Source of the DNA: CAYSIX01 sp964431205
GTDB lineage: Bacteria; Planctomycetota; Phycisphaerae; Phycisphaerales; Phycisphaeraceae
NCBI GenBank assembly: GCA_964431205.1
Contig: CAYSIX010000218.1
Coordinates: 1 to 6,770 of the forward strand
Length of the DNA: 6,770 nucleotides
Direction: 5' to 3'
Each line of letters opens with the position of its first letter. Positions within the stretch are counted from its first letter, which is position 1. The position numbers were made by a program, and so were the translations under genes. This document shows positions 1 to 5,986 of this stretch, in pieces. The notes beneath the pieces are model-generated. The model saw only the letters and a list, made by a program, of their open reading frames with translations. It made no database searches and was not told where the DNA came from.

Positions 1-1509
1 GACCGAGAGGGCGTCGACCTTCTGGCCGTTGACGAGGATGTCCATCTTGACGAGGCGGTCGGCGCGGAAGCCGAGCAGTTGGTAGTCCATGGTGCCGTAG
101 CCGCGGGTGAGCGACTTGAGCTTGTCGTAGAAGTCGAAGATGATCTCGGCCAGGGGCAGCTCGTACTCGAGGATCTGTCGGGACTCGGAGAGGAACTTCT
201 GGCTCTTGTAGATGCCGCGGCGGATTTCGCAGAGCTTCATGAGGTCGCCGATGGACTCGGTGGGGGTGATGAACTCGATGGCGACGATGGGCTCGCGGAT
301 CTCGCGGATGCGTGAGGGGTCGGGGAGCTCGGCGGGGTTGTGGATCTGGATGACCTGCCCGCCGCGGGAGCCGTCGGGGGCGGTGAGCTGGACCTCGTAG
401 GTGACGGTGGGGGCGGTCTGGACGAGCTGGACGCCGCTCTCGCGTTCGAGGCGTTCCTGGATGATCTCCATGTGGAGCATGCCGAGGAACCCGCAGCGGA
501 AGCCGAAACCCAGGGCGTCGGAGGTCTGGGGGGCGAAGGTGAAGGAGGCGTCGTTGAGGCGGAGGCGTTCGATGGCGTCGCGGAGCTGCTCGTACTGGGT
601 TTCACCGGAGGGGTAGAAGTCGCAGAAGACCATGCGCTGGGGTTCGCGGTACCCGGGGAAGGGTTCGTCGGCGGGGTGGGCGTCGAGGGTGATGGTGTCG
701 CCGATGTTGACGTCGTCGAGGGTCTTGATGGAGGCGACCATGTAGCCGACCTCGCCGGCCTCGAAGGGCTGCCTGTAGGGGGTCATCTTGGGGGAGAACT
801 TGCCGAGCTCGGAGACGGTGTAGACGCGGCCGGTGCGCATCATGCGGATGCGGTCGCCGACGCGGAGCCGGCCGTTCATCAGCCGGAAGTAGGTGATCAC
901 GCCGCGGTAGTCGTCGTACTCGGAGTCGAAGATCAGGCCTTGGGTCTTGGCGTCGGCGTTGCCGCGGGGCCCGGGCAGGCGGTCGCAGATGGCGGCGAGC
1001 AGCTCGTCGATGCCCTCGCCGGTCTTGGCCGAGCAGAAGATGCAGCTATCGGCGTCGAGGCCGAGGATCTGCTCGATCTCGAGGGCGACCTCCTCCGGCC
1101 GGGCCGAGGGCAGGTCGATCTTGTTCACGACGGGGATGATCTCGAGGTTGGCGTCGATGGCCAGGTAGGCGTTGGCGACGGTCTGGGCCTCGACGCCCTG
1201 GGAGGCGTCGACGACGAGGATGGCGCCCTCGCAGGCGGTCAGGGCGCGGGAGACCTCGTAGTGGAAGTCGACGTGGCCGGGGGTGTCGATGAAGTTGAGC
1301 AGGTAGTCGGCGTCGCGGTGACGGTACTTGACGGTGACGGCGCTGGCCTTGATGGTGATGCCGCGTTCGCGTTCGAGGTCCATGCCGTCGAGAAGCTGAT
1401 CGCGGAAGTCGCGCTCGGTGATGGCGCCGGTGGCCTGGAGCATGCGGTCGGCGAGGGTGCTCTTGCCGTGGTCGATGTGCGCGATGATGCAGAAGTTGCG
1501 GATGTTCAT
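1..1509 (-). CDS. lepA: Elongation factor 4 (LepA), 3' end outside window
   Basis: This is a ribosome-associated translational GTPase of the LepA/EF4 family, which acts in the cytoplasm on the 70S ribosome. Its proposed roles are back-translocation or help with initiation and 30S assembly. The 503 visible codons begin MNIRNFCIIAHIDHGKS, matching the usual LepA N-terminus, so the ATG at 1509 is well supported even though no clear Shine-Dalgarno precedes it. The GTPase motifs are present: P-loop A10-HIDHGKS-T18, switch I RERGIT at 47-52, DTPGH 75-79 (with the catalytic His), NKID 129-132 and SAK 160-162. Domain II follows (QGLIFDSEYDDYRG), then the GFLGMLHMEI segment of domain III and the EF-G domain V-like region (LMKLCEIRRG ... 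RGYGTMDYQLLGF). Family members are about 600 residues, so roughly the last 100, the LepA-specific C-terminal domain, lie beyond the left edge. The frame is open to base 1 with no lesion. The motif combination excludes EF-G and TypA. Confidence 0.97.
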   Translation of the reverse strand, partial: MNIRNFCIIAHIDHGKSTLADRMLQATGAITERDFRDQLLDGMDLERERGITIKASAVTVKYRHRDADYLLNFIDTPGHVDFHYEVSRALTACEGAILVVDASQGVEAQTVANAYLAIDANLEIIPVVNKIDLPSARPEEVALEIEQILGLDADSCIFCSAKTGEGIDELLAAICDRLPGPRGNADAKTQGLIFDSEYDDYRGVITYFRLMNGRLRVGDRIRMMRTGRVYTVSELGKFSPKMTPYRQPFEAGEVGYMVASIKTLDDVNIGDTITLDAHPADEPFPGYREPQRMVFCDFYPSGETQYEQLRDAIERLRLNDASFTFAPQTSDALGFGFRCGFLGMLHMEIIQERLERESGVQLVQTAPTVTYEVQLTAPDGSRGGQVIQIHNPAELPDPSRIREIREPIVAIEFITPTESIGDLMKLCEIRRGIYKSQKFLSESRQILEYELPLAEIIFDFYDKLKSLTRGYGTMDYQLLGFRADRLVKMDILVNGQKVDALSV

Positions 1510-1606
1510 GGTTGGGGCGGGTTCAGGCCGGTGCGCGGCGTCGCGGCGGGGTCGCGGGTGCCGGGATGGGGTATGGTAGCGACACCGCCGCGCTTCGGAA
1601 GCCGCC
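1510..1606. promoter_or_regulatory. Divergent intergenic region between lepA and the sulfotransferase gene
   Basis: This 97-bp gap should hold the start signals for the two divergent genes. Toward the plus-strand gene there is a TATGGT at 1572-1577 that could be a -10 element, about 30 bp before the ATG, but no TTGACA-like box lies at the right distance. A weak GGAAG at 1597-1601 sits 5 nt before the ATG at 1607 and is the best ribosome-binding candidate. On the lepA side the upstream bases are G/C-rich with no purine-rich Shine-Dalgarno, so lepA may start from a weak or leaderless site, or the signal may not follow the E. coli pattern. The promoter assignment is speculative. Confidence 0.25.
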
Positions 1607-2470
1607 ATGCCCGAGCGAATGCCCCATCTTTACCTGTGCGCCGGGTTGCAATCCAGCGGGTCGACGCTGATCTCCTGGTGCTTCTGCCAGCGGTCGGACA
1701 TGGACGGGGCGGTGGACGCGAACAACGACATCCTGCACGAAGTGGACCCGACGGTGGGTCAGCCGCACGTGTGGGTCAAGACGACGATCGGGCCGTTCCG
1801 GCTGACCGAGCTGGCGGCCCACTACCGCGACCTGGGCTGGCCGGTGACGCCGCTTCTGGTGATCCGGGACGTGCGCGACGTCTGGGCGTCGCTGATCGCA
1901 AAGCCGTACGCCCGGCACGCGACGACGGCGGAGGACCCGCCGCTGCGGCTGCGGTTGCGGCGGTTCCTGGACGACTGGCAACGGTTCGAGGCCGAGGGCG
2001 GGGCGATGATCCGTTTCGAGCGGTTCGTCGCCGAGCCGGAGGCGGCGCTGCGGCAGGCGTGCGCGGCGATGGGCCTGGCGTGGGACGGGGCGATGCTGAG
2101 CTGGCCCAAGCCGCCGGGGCAGATCGCCGATCCGCGCCACGGCAACGCGACGTTCCACGCCAGCCTCGGCGGGGGGCTGCACGACTCCCTGCGCCGCGAC
2201 GCCGCCCGCCGCCCCGATCGGCCGTGCATCCTGCCCGGGGACCTGGCGTGGCTCGAGTCCACCTTCGCCGCGTTCAATGAGGCGAACGGCTATCCCGCGC
2301 ATCGGGAGCTGGCTTTGCCGGCGGACGATCCCGACGCGGTGGCGCTGCCATCCTACGAGCATTCCCGTCGGCTCAAGTGGGAGCGCGCCCGCAAGCCGAT
2401 GCACTACCTGCTGTACAAGCTGGGCCGACGCGACCGGACGCTGCGACGGGGACGCATCGGGAGGCGGTGA
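1607..2470 (+). CDS. Sulfotransferase-like protein (PAPS-binding fold)
   Basis: This 287-residue protein resembles the cytosolic/Stf-type sulfotransferase family, which moves a sulfuryl group from PAPS to a hydroxyl or amine acceptor. The 5'-phosphosulfate loop is visible near the N-terminus as G13-LQSSGST-L21, after a beta strand (HLYLCA). The 3'-phosphate motif follows as VIRDVRDVWASL at 85-96, with R87 and S95 at the usual contact positions. A segment at 135-160 (IRFERFVAEPEAALRQACAAMGLAWD) matches the conserved 'Y/FExLvaePeaxLrxixxFLGLpwd' stretch of the family. The length is normal for a single domain. The tail (about 255-287) is very basic. There is no signal peptide or membrane segment, so it is probably cytoplasmic. 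The ATG at 1607 is preferred over the one at 1619 because GGAAG lies 5 nt upstream. The acceptor cannot be read from sequence, and no carbohydrate or lipid pathway gene is adjacent. It may be an orphan, or act on a glycan or small molecule. Confidence 0.8.
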   Translation: MPERMPHLYLCAGLQSSGSTLISWCFCQRSDMDGAVDANNDILHEVDPTVGQPHVWVKTTIGPFRLTELAAHYRDLGWPVTPLLVIRDVRDVWASLIAKPYARHATTAEDPPLRLRLRRFLDDWQRFEAEGGAMIRFERFVAEPEAALRQACAAMGLAWDGAMLSWPKPPGQIADPRHGNATFHASLGGGLHDSLRRDAARRPDRPCILPGDLAWLESTFAAFNEANGYPAHRELALPADDPDAVALPSYEHSRRLKWERARKPMHYLLYKLGRRDRTLRRGRIGRR

Positions 2471-2490
2471 GGGGACCGGCAACCACCGCA

Positions 2491-2506
2491 CGGTCGCGAG
2501 CGACCG
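2491..2506. repeat. Short hairpin with CGAG tetraloop
   Basis: CGGTCG and CGACCG are perfect 6-bp arms around the tetraloop CGAG, starting about 20 bp after the sulfotransferase stop codon. There is no following T-tract. The word CGCACGGTCGCGAGC, which covers the left arm (2487-2501), recurs exactly at 4159-4173 in the DUF1800-DUF1501 gap, so it may be a small dispersed repeat. It could mark the 3' end of the sulfotransferase transcript. Confidence 0.45.
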
Positions 2507-2540
2507 CAGCGCCCAACGCGACAATGTTCGTCAGCGATGC

Positions 2541-2568
2541 CACGGCTTGACCGATAGGTCAAGCCGTG
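2541..2568. repeat. Perfect 12-bp inverted repeat with GATA loop
   Basis: The arms CACGGCTTGACC and GGTCAAGCCGTG are perfectly complementary around a 4-nt GATA loop. The bases after it on either strand are not T-rich, so this is not a textbook Rho-independent terminator. The arm plus its 5' flank (GATGCCACGGCTTGAC, 2536-2551) matches 14 of 16 bases of the reverse complement of 2648-2663. The two hairpins are therefore related copies in opposite orientation, much as REP elements pair in other bacteria. Folding is certain on paper; function is inferred. Confidence 0.8.
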
Positions 2569-2631
2569 CCGATTCGTGCTGCGGCTGTGATGATCACGCG
2601 ACGTGCGTCGGCTCATGCGCTGCCGCCTCTT

Positions 2632-2658
2632 CACGACCTGGCTTGAAGCCAAGTCGTG
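2632..2658. repeat. Imperfect 13-bp inverted repeat, related to 2541-2568
   Basis: CACGACCTGGCTT pairs with AAGCCAAGTCGTG about a single central base, with one internal C/A mismatch. Read on the minus strand from 2663, it begins GATGCCACGACTTGGC, nearly the same as the start of the hairpin at 2536 on the plus strand. It lies 7 bp before the composite palindromic unit at 2666-2752. No T-run follows on either strand. It is probably a REP-like intergenic repeat or part of a bidirectional transcript end. Confidence 0.75.
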
Positions 2659-2665
2659 GCATCAT

Positions 2666-2752
2666 CCCACGCCGTCGCGCGCGTCCGCGGGCAGGTTGGC
2701 CCGCGGCGACAGGCGCGACGCAACGCGTCGCGGACGCCGCCGCAGGCGTGGG
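2666..2752 (-). repeat. Composite palindromic element, copy 1 (87 bp)
   Basis: The ends are an 8-bp inverted repeat, CCCACGCC (2666-2673) and GGCGTGGG (2745-2752). Inside are two further palindromes. One has stem CCGCGGGC (2685-2692) and GCCCGCGG (2699-2706). The other is CGCGACGC, loop AAC, GCGTCGCG (2714-2732). As RNA the unit could fold into a closed stem carrying two hairpins, a three-way junction. The block at 2710-2734 is identical over 25 bp to 5931-5955, and 2666-2695 matches 5822-5851 at 27 of 30 bases. Transcribed with the DUF1501 gene, it would start 26 nt after that stop codon. No open reading frame or transposase is associated. Confidence 0.75.
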
Positions 2753-2778
2753 TGGTCCGCTGTCACGCGGCCATGGGA

Positions 2779-4092
2779 TCAGCCGCGCAGGACGCCGGCG
2801 GGGGCGAAGCGGCGGCCGAGCGCGGCGGCGCGGTCGAGCTTCATCCAGCCGTCGAGCACGTCGGCGTAGACGCTGCGGAAGTCGATGCGGTGCTTGAGGT
2901 CGCCGTGGTCCAGGTCGGTGAGGCCGGGGTGCTCGCCGATGAGCCCGGGTTTGACCGCATCGCCGAAGACGAACATGGGCCCGGCGGCGCCGTGGTCGGT
3001 CCCACCGGAGGCGTTCTGTCGGACGCGTCGGCCGAACTCGCTGAAGGCGAGGCTGAGCACGCGCCGGCGGTGGCCGGTGGCGTCGAGCTCACGGTAGAAC
3101 GCGCGCATCGCCTGGGCGAACTCGCGGAGCAGGCGGGGGTGGCTGCCGTTCTGCGTCGCGTGGGTGTCGAACCCGCTCATGGCGACGTAGTAGACGCGGG
3201 TGGGCAGCTCGGCGCGGATCATCTTGGCGACCATCTCGAGCTGCCGGGCGAGGGCGTTGGCGGGGAAGCGGACCCTGGTTTGGCCGGCGACGGCGCGGCG
3301 GACGCGGTCGGAGGCGACCTGGGCGTCCATGGCGGTGCGGAAGAGGAACGCGGTGGGGTCGTCCTCGGCCAGGGCGTCGCCGGGGGCCTGGAGAGCGTGG
3401 TAGGCCTCGCCGAGGGCGGGGTGCAGGTCGCTGCCGGCCCAGCGGAACAGATCGGCGCGTTCGAATGTGACCGGCTGGACGCGGTCGCCGCGGGTGGCGG
3501 GGGGGGCCTCGCCACCGATGCCGATGCACGCCAGGCCCTTGTCGGGCAGTTGGTCGGTGTCGCCGGCGTGGTCGAGGGCGCGGCCGAGCCAGCCGCGGCC
3601 GCGGGTGTCGCGGGTGTCGCCGGCGTGCCAGATGTCCATCGAGGCGAAGTGCGAGCGGTTGGGGTTGGGATAGCCGACGCCCTGGACGATCCCGGCCAGG
3701 CCGTCGTGAACCATGTCGGCCAGGTCCGCCAGGTTGGGGTGCAGGCCGATGCCGCGCGTGGTGTCCAGGGCGATGGCGTCCTGCGCGCGGACGCCGATGC
3801 CGGGTCGGGCGCGGTGGTACTCGTCGAAGCCGAAGGGCACGACGGTGTTGAGCCCGTCGTTGCCGCCCGAGAGCTGCACGACCACGAGCACGCGGTCGTC
3901 GGGCACGCCGGGGCGGCTGGCGACGGCGGCGTCGGTCGCGGCCAGGGCGTGGCCCGACCGCGTCAGGAACCCCGGCACGCTGGCGACGGTTGAAACCATC
4001 GCCAGCCCGGTGTAGAGGAACTCGCGCCGCGTGAACGACACGTCACCGTCGCGGGGCGCGGCCGTGGATAGTGGATGGTAGCTCTGACACAT
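2779..4092 (-). CDS. DUF1501 family protein with twin-arginine signal
   Basis: This 437-residue protein belongs to the DUF1501 family, whose fold is thought to be related to alkaline phosphatase/sulfatase enzymes but whose activity is not established. The N-terminus carries a Tat signal: TRREFLYTG with the Arg pair at 22-23, a hydrophobic stretch at about 29-43, and a likely signal peptidase site after ALA at 49-51. It is therefore expected to leave the cytoplasm already folded. Family hallmarks visible are LSGGNDGLNT (74-83), SEFGRR (351-356), N360 and GTDHG (364-368), and DFRSVYADVL (404-413). The Asp/His-rich motifs hint at metal binding. The ATG at 4092 is preferred over a GTG at codon 18 because AGGAA sits 7 nt upstream (4100-4104) and the longer form keeps a fuller n-region. 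It lies 143 nt downstream of the DUF1800 gene on the same strand, the pairing often seen for these families. Length is typical and the frame intact. Confidence 0.93.
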   Translation of the reverse strand: MCQSYHPLSTAAPRDGDVSFTRREFLYTGLAMVSTVASVPGFLTRSGHALAATDAAVASRPGVPDDRVLVVVQLSGGNDGLNTVVPFGFDEYHRARPGIGVRAQDAIALDTTRGIGLHPNLADLADMVHDGLAGIVQGVGYPNPNRSHFASMDIWHAGDTRDTRGRGWLGRALDHAGDTDQLPDKGLACIGIGGEAPPATRGDRVQPVTFERADLFRWAGSDLHPALGEAYHALQAPGDALAEDDPTAFLFRTAMDAQVASDRVRRAVAGQTRVRFPANALARQLEMVAKMIRAELPTRVYYVAMSGFDTHATQNGSHPRLLREFAQAMRAFYRELDATGHRRRVLSLAFSEFGRRVRQNASGGTDHGAAGPMFVFGDAVKPGLIGEHPGLTDLDHGDLKHRIDFRSVYADVLDGWMKLDRAAALGRRFAPAGVLRG

Positions 4093-4235
4093 GGTTGGGT
4101 TCCTGTTTCACGCCTGCGGTGTGGCCATGAAAACGCACAAGGGCTTCACGGCGCGGTTCGCACGGTCGCGAGCCGCCGTCGCACGCCCGCCCTGCGCGAC
4201 GGTCACCTCTCGGTGCCGTTTCGTCGCCATCGTTC
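4093..4235 (-). other. Structured gap between DUF1800 and DUF1501 genes
   Basis: This 143-nt spacer is unusually long for a tight operon and is rich in inverted repeats. CCGTCGC (4176-4182) pairs with GCGACGG (4196-4202), extendable by a wobble and another G-C pair. A 15-bp word at 4159-4173 is shared exactly with 2487-2501. A small reading frame on the minus strand (4230 to 4108, 40 codons, ATG) starts 5 nt after the DUF1800 stop. Its product, MATKRHREVTVAQGG and onward, is Arg/Ala-rich, resembles nothing I know, and has only a weak GAGAA-like sequence before it. The spacer may separate the expression of the two genes by RNA structure or carry its own promoter; I see no clear -35/-10 pair. 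Confidence 0.4.
4100..4104 (-). promoter_or_regulatory. Ribosome binding site for the DUF1501 gene
   Basis: AGGAA on the minus strand lies 7 nt before the ATG at 4092. This supports that start over the internal GTG at codon 18, which has no comparable purine run at a good distance. Confidence 0.65.
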
Positions 4236-5753
4236 TCAACACAGTTGATACTCCGGCATCGCCGTGATCAGCAGCAACAGGGCGATCACGGCGTCGGGCG
4301 TGACGCCCTTGTCGCGCTGCCGCAGGAACGCGACCAGCGGCTCCCGGCGCGCCGGCGTCACGTGCTCGCCGATCAGCAGGTCCACCAGGTGATCGACGAC
4401 GGCGTCGGGCGACGCGGCGGCGCCGTCCGGCAGCTCGGCCAGCAGCGCCATGGGGTCGTAGCCCAGCTCGTCGCGCGACCAGCCCCGCCGCGACGGGTGC
4501 TTGCCCGAGATCAGGTACGTCGTCAGGTTCTGCCGGACGAAGAGCGTCGACGTGCTGATCCAGGCCCGCCCGCCGTCCCAGCCGGCCACCGACGGCGGGT
4601 CGAACAGCACCTGTCCCATGCCGCGCATCGCCTCGCCGACCGCGCGCATCCGCCGGGTCGGGGTGTTCAGCACACGCACCGTGCCGACCACCAGCTCCGC
4701 CGGGCTCTTGATCTTGTTGCCCACCAGCGACGGGTCGTAGAAGTGCCGGCTTCGCAGCAGGGTCGCCAGCACCGGGCGCACCGCGTAGTCGTGGCGCACC
4801 AGCAGGCGTGCCAGCGCGGCGATCACCGCCCGGGCCCAGGGCGGCGCGTCCTGCGGCGCGTCCGGCAGGTCCGCCGCCAAGTGCCGGTACAGCTTCCAGG
4901 CGATGAACTTCGGGCACTCGCGCCGCCGCAGCAGCAGGCGCACGAAGGCGTCCCCGTCGAACGCGCCGCGCTGCCCGAGGATCTGTTTCGTCCCGTCGTC
5001 GTGCACACGGGGGCGGAAGACGAAGTCGTTGTCGGCCACGTGATAACCCGTCAACGCGCGGGCGCCCTCGCGGATGTCCTTCTCGCTGTACCGGCCCTCG
5101 CCGAGGGTGAACAGCTCCATCAGCTCGCGGGCCAGGTTCTCGTTCGGCCGGCGGGCGACGTTGCGCTCGTTGTTGAGGAACTTGAGCATCGCCGGGTCGC
5201 GGACGATGCCCAGGGCCAGGTCGGCAAACCGGCCGGCGGCGTGGGCGCGGAACATCGCGTTCTGCCGGTACATCAGGTACGCGTCGCGCACCTCGCGGTG
5301 ACGCGTGGCGAAGTGCCCGTGCCACAGCAGCGCCAGCTTCTCCCGCGCCGGGTGGGCGGTCTCGAACATCAGCCCGAGCCACCAGCGACGAAGCTGCTCG
5401 ACCATGACGCGGTCATCGCGACGCCGCTCGATGAAGATCCGCCGCGCCATCGCCAGGCGCCGCTCGTCCCCGCTGCGACGCGCCTCGGCCAGCCGCGTCC
5501 GCTCGGCCTCGTTGAGCGGGCGGATCACGTCCGGGTCGACCGGCGGCTCGGGCAGGGCGTCGCCGAGCTCGGGCGGGAAGTCGAGCAGGCGGTCCACCGC
5601 CGCGGTCACGCCCAGGCTCGCGAGCTGCCGCGCCTCGGCCGTCGTGCCCCCGAACCCCGCCCGCCGCAGCAGGTGCCGCGCCTCGGCTACGCCGAAGTCC
5701 CGGTCGGCCAGCGGCTGCATCGACGTTTCGATCCCCGAGCTTGGCGGGCTCAT
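4236..5753 (-). CDS. DUF1800 family protein
   Basis: This 505-residue protein is a clear DUF1800 member, a family of unknown biochemical function usually found beside DUF1501. Conserved motifs appear in order: HLLRRAGFG (27-35), WHGHFAT (144-150), NENLARELMELFTLGEG (204-220), the EGARALTGY segment (229-237), PKFIAWKLYRHL in the middle, IKSPAELVVGTVR, PPSVAGWDGG followed by W398 and FVRQNL (386-410), and the terminal LLLITAMPEYQ. These run from end to end, so the gene is complete. The ATG at 5753 is chosen because GAGGA lies 7 nt upstream (5761-5765); the ATG at codon 12 (5720) lacks such a site. No signal peptide or membrane helix is apparent, whereas its partner has a Tat signal. It may stay in the cytoplasm or be exported bound to a partner. 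It is the first gene of the probable two-gene unit with DUF1501. Confidence 0.93.
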   Translation of the reverse strand: MSPPSSGIETSMQPLADRDFGVAEARHLLRRAGFGGTTAEARQLASLGVTAAVDRLLDFPPELGDALPEPPVDPDVIRPLNEAERTRLAEARRSGDERRLAMARRIFIERRRDDRVMVEQLRRWWLGLMFETAHPAREKLALLWHGHFATRHREVRDAYLMYRQNAMFRAHAAGRFADLALGIVRDPAMLKFLNNERNVARRPNENLARELMELFTLGEGRYSEKDIREGARALTGYHVADNDFVFRPRVHDDGTKQILGQRGAFDGDAFVRLLLRRRECPKFIAWKLYRHLAADLPDAPQDAPPWARAVIAALARLLVRHDYAVRPVLATLLRSRHFYDPSLVGNKIKSPAELVVGTVRVLNTPTRRMRAVGEAMRGMGQVLFDPPSVAGWDGGRAWISTSTLFVRQNLTTYLISGKHPSRRGWSRDELGYDPMALLAELPDGAAASPDAVVDHLVDLLIGEHVTPARREPLVAFLRQRDKGVTPDAVIALLLLITAMPEYQLC

Positions 5754-5760
5754 CCCATGG

Positions 5761-5765
5761 TCCTC
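5761..5765 (-). promoter_or_regulatory. Ribosome binding site for the DUF1800 gene
   Basis: GAGGA on the minus strand, 7 nt before the ATG at 5753, is the strongest Shine-Dalgarno match in the window. It fixes this start over the ATG 11 codons later. The more A/T-rich stretch upstream (about 5770-5820) is the likeliest place for the promoter of the DUF1800-DUF1501 unit, but I cannot point to a convincing -35/-10 pair. Confidence 0.6.
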
Positions 5766-5821
5766 GCGGGTTTATCCGAACGCCGGCATAACGATCGGTC
5801 CACGGCCCTTATTGCGTGAGC

Positions 5822-5972
5822 CCCACGCCGTGGTACGCGTCCGCGGGCAGGCCTTGCCCGCGTCTGAGGCGGCGGGTTGGCCCCACGCGGTCGTGGGCGT
5901 CCGCGGGGCGGTGCTCCGCGGCTGAGGCTGCAGGCGCGACGCAACGCGTCGCGGAGGGACACGGGGCGTGGG
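5822..5972 (-). repeat. Composite palindromic element, copy 2 (151 bp, expanded)
   Basis: The outer ends are the same 8-bp inverted repeat as in copy 1: CCCACGCC (5822-5829) and GGCGTGGG (5965-5972). Inside are a hairpin CGCGGGCA (5842-5849) with TGCCCGCG (5855-5862); a second CCCACG/CGTGGG hairpin with loop CGGT (5882-5897); a CCGCGGGG/CTCCGCGG hairpin with one G-T pair (5901-5908 and 5914-5921); and the CGCGACGC-AAC-GCGTCGCG palindrome (5935-5953). The block 5931-5955 is identical to 2710-2734. Compared with copy 1 the central hairpin module appears duplicated and diverged. It begins 14 nt after the histidine kinase stop codon on the minus strand and also occupies the upstream region of the DUF1800 gene. 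Confidence 0.75.
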
Positions 5973-5986
5973 TGATCGGCTCGTGC

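Larger units (their letters stand above)
2471..2778. other. Non-coding, hairpin-rich intergenic region between convergent genes
   Basis: This 308-bp gap has no convincing gene. It lies between the stops of the plus-strand sulfotransferase gene and the minus-strand DUF1501 gene. It is mostly inverted repeats: a small hairpin at 2491-2506, two related longer hairpins (2541-2568 and 2632-2658), and a composite palindromic unit at 2666-2752. None is followed by a T-run on either strand, so classical intrinsic terminators are not evident. The structures could still serve as bidirectional 3' ends or mRNA-stabilising elements for the convergent genes. Reading frames through here encode low-complexity Arg/Ala/Gly text and look like GC-driven noise. 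Confidence 0.75.

Noticed and set aside
340..2280. 646-codon plus-strand open frame opposite lepA and across the sulfotransferase start
   Set aside because: The product is low-complexity Gly/Val/Asp/Glu-rich text, the usual antisense shadow of a GC-rich gene. The lepA frame on the other strand has full family motifs.
1523..2524. 333-codon minus-strand frame opposite the sulfotransferase gene
   Set aside because: It is Arg/Pro/Gln-rich with no motif. The plus-strand frame carries the PAPS-binding motifs and a sensible start.
2541..2658. Hairpins as Rho-independent terminators
   Set aside because: Stems are strong but no T-run follows on either strand, so the classical terminator call is not supported. 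They are listed as repeats instead.
2656..3993. 445-codon plus-strand frame opposite DUF1501
   Set aside because: It is Gly/Val/Ala/Glu-rich antisense text. It begins inside the palindromic repeat and lacks any family signature.
4108..5382. 424-codon minus-strand frame overlapping DUF1800 in another phase
   Set aside because: It encodes Arg/Ala/Gly-rich noise over most of its length, while the overlapping frame matches DUF1800 end to end. Only its last 40 codons fall outside DUF1800, and these are treated separately.
4245..5819. 524-codon plus-strand frame opposite DUF1800
   Set aside because: It is a Gln/Arg/Val/Leu-rich antisense shadow with no recognisable domain.
5822..5972. Possible CRISPR array or insertion sequence
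   Set aside because: There are no regular repeats with unique spacers of constant length, no cas gene, no transposase and no visible target-site duplication. The repeats are nested palindromes.
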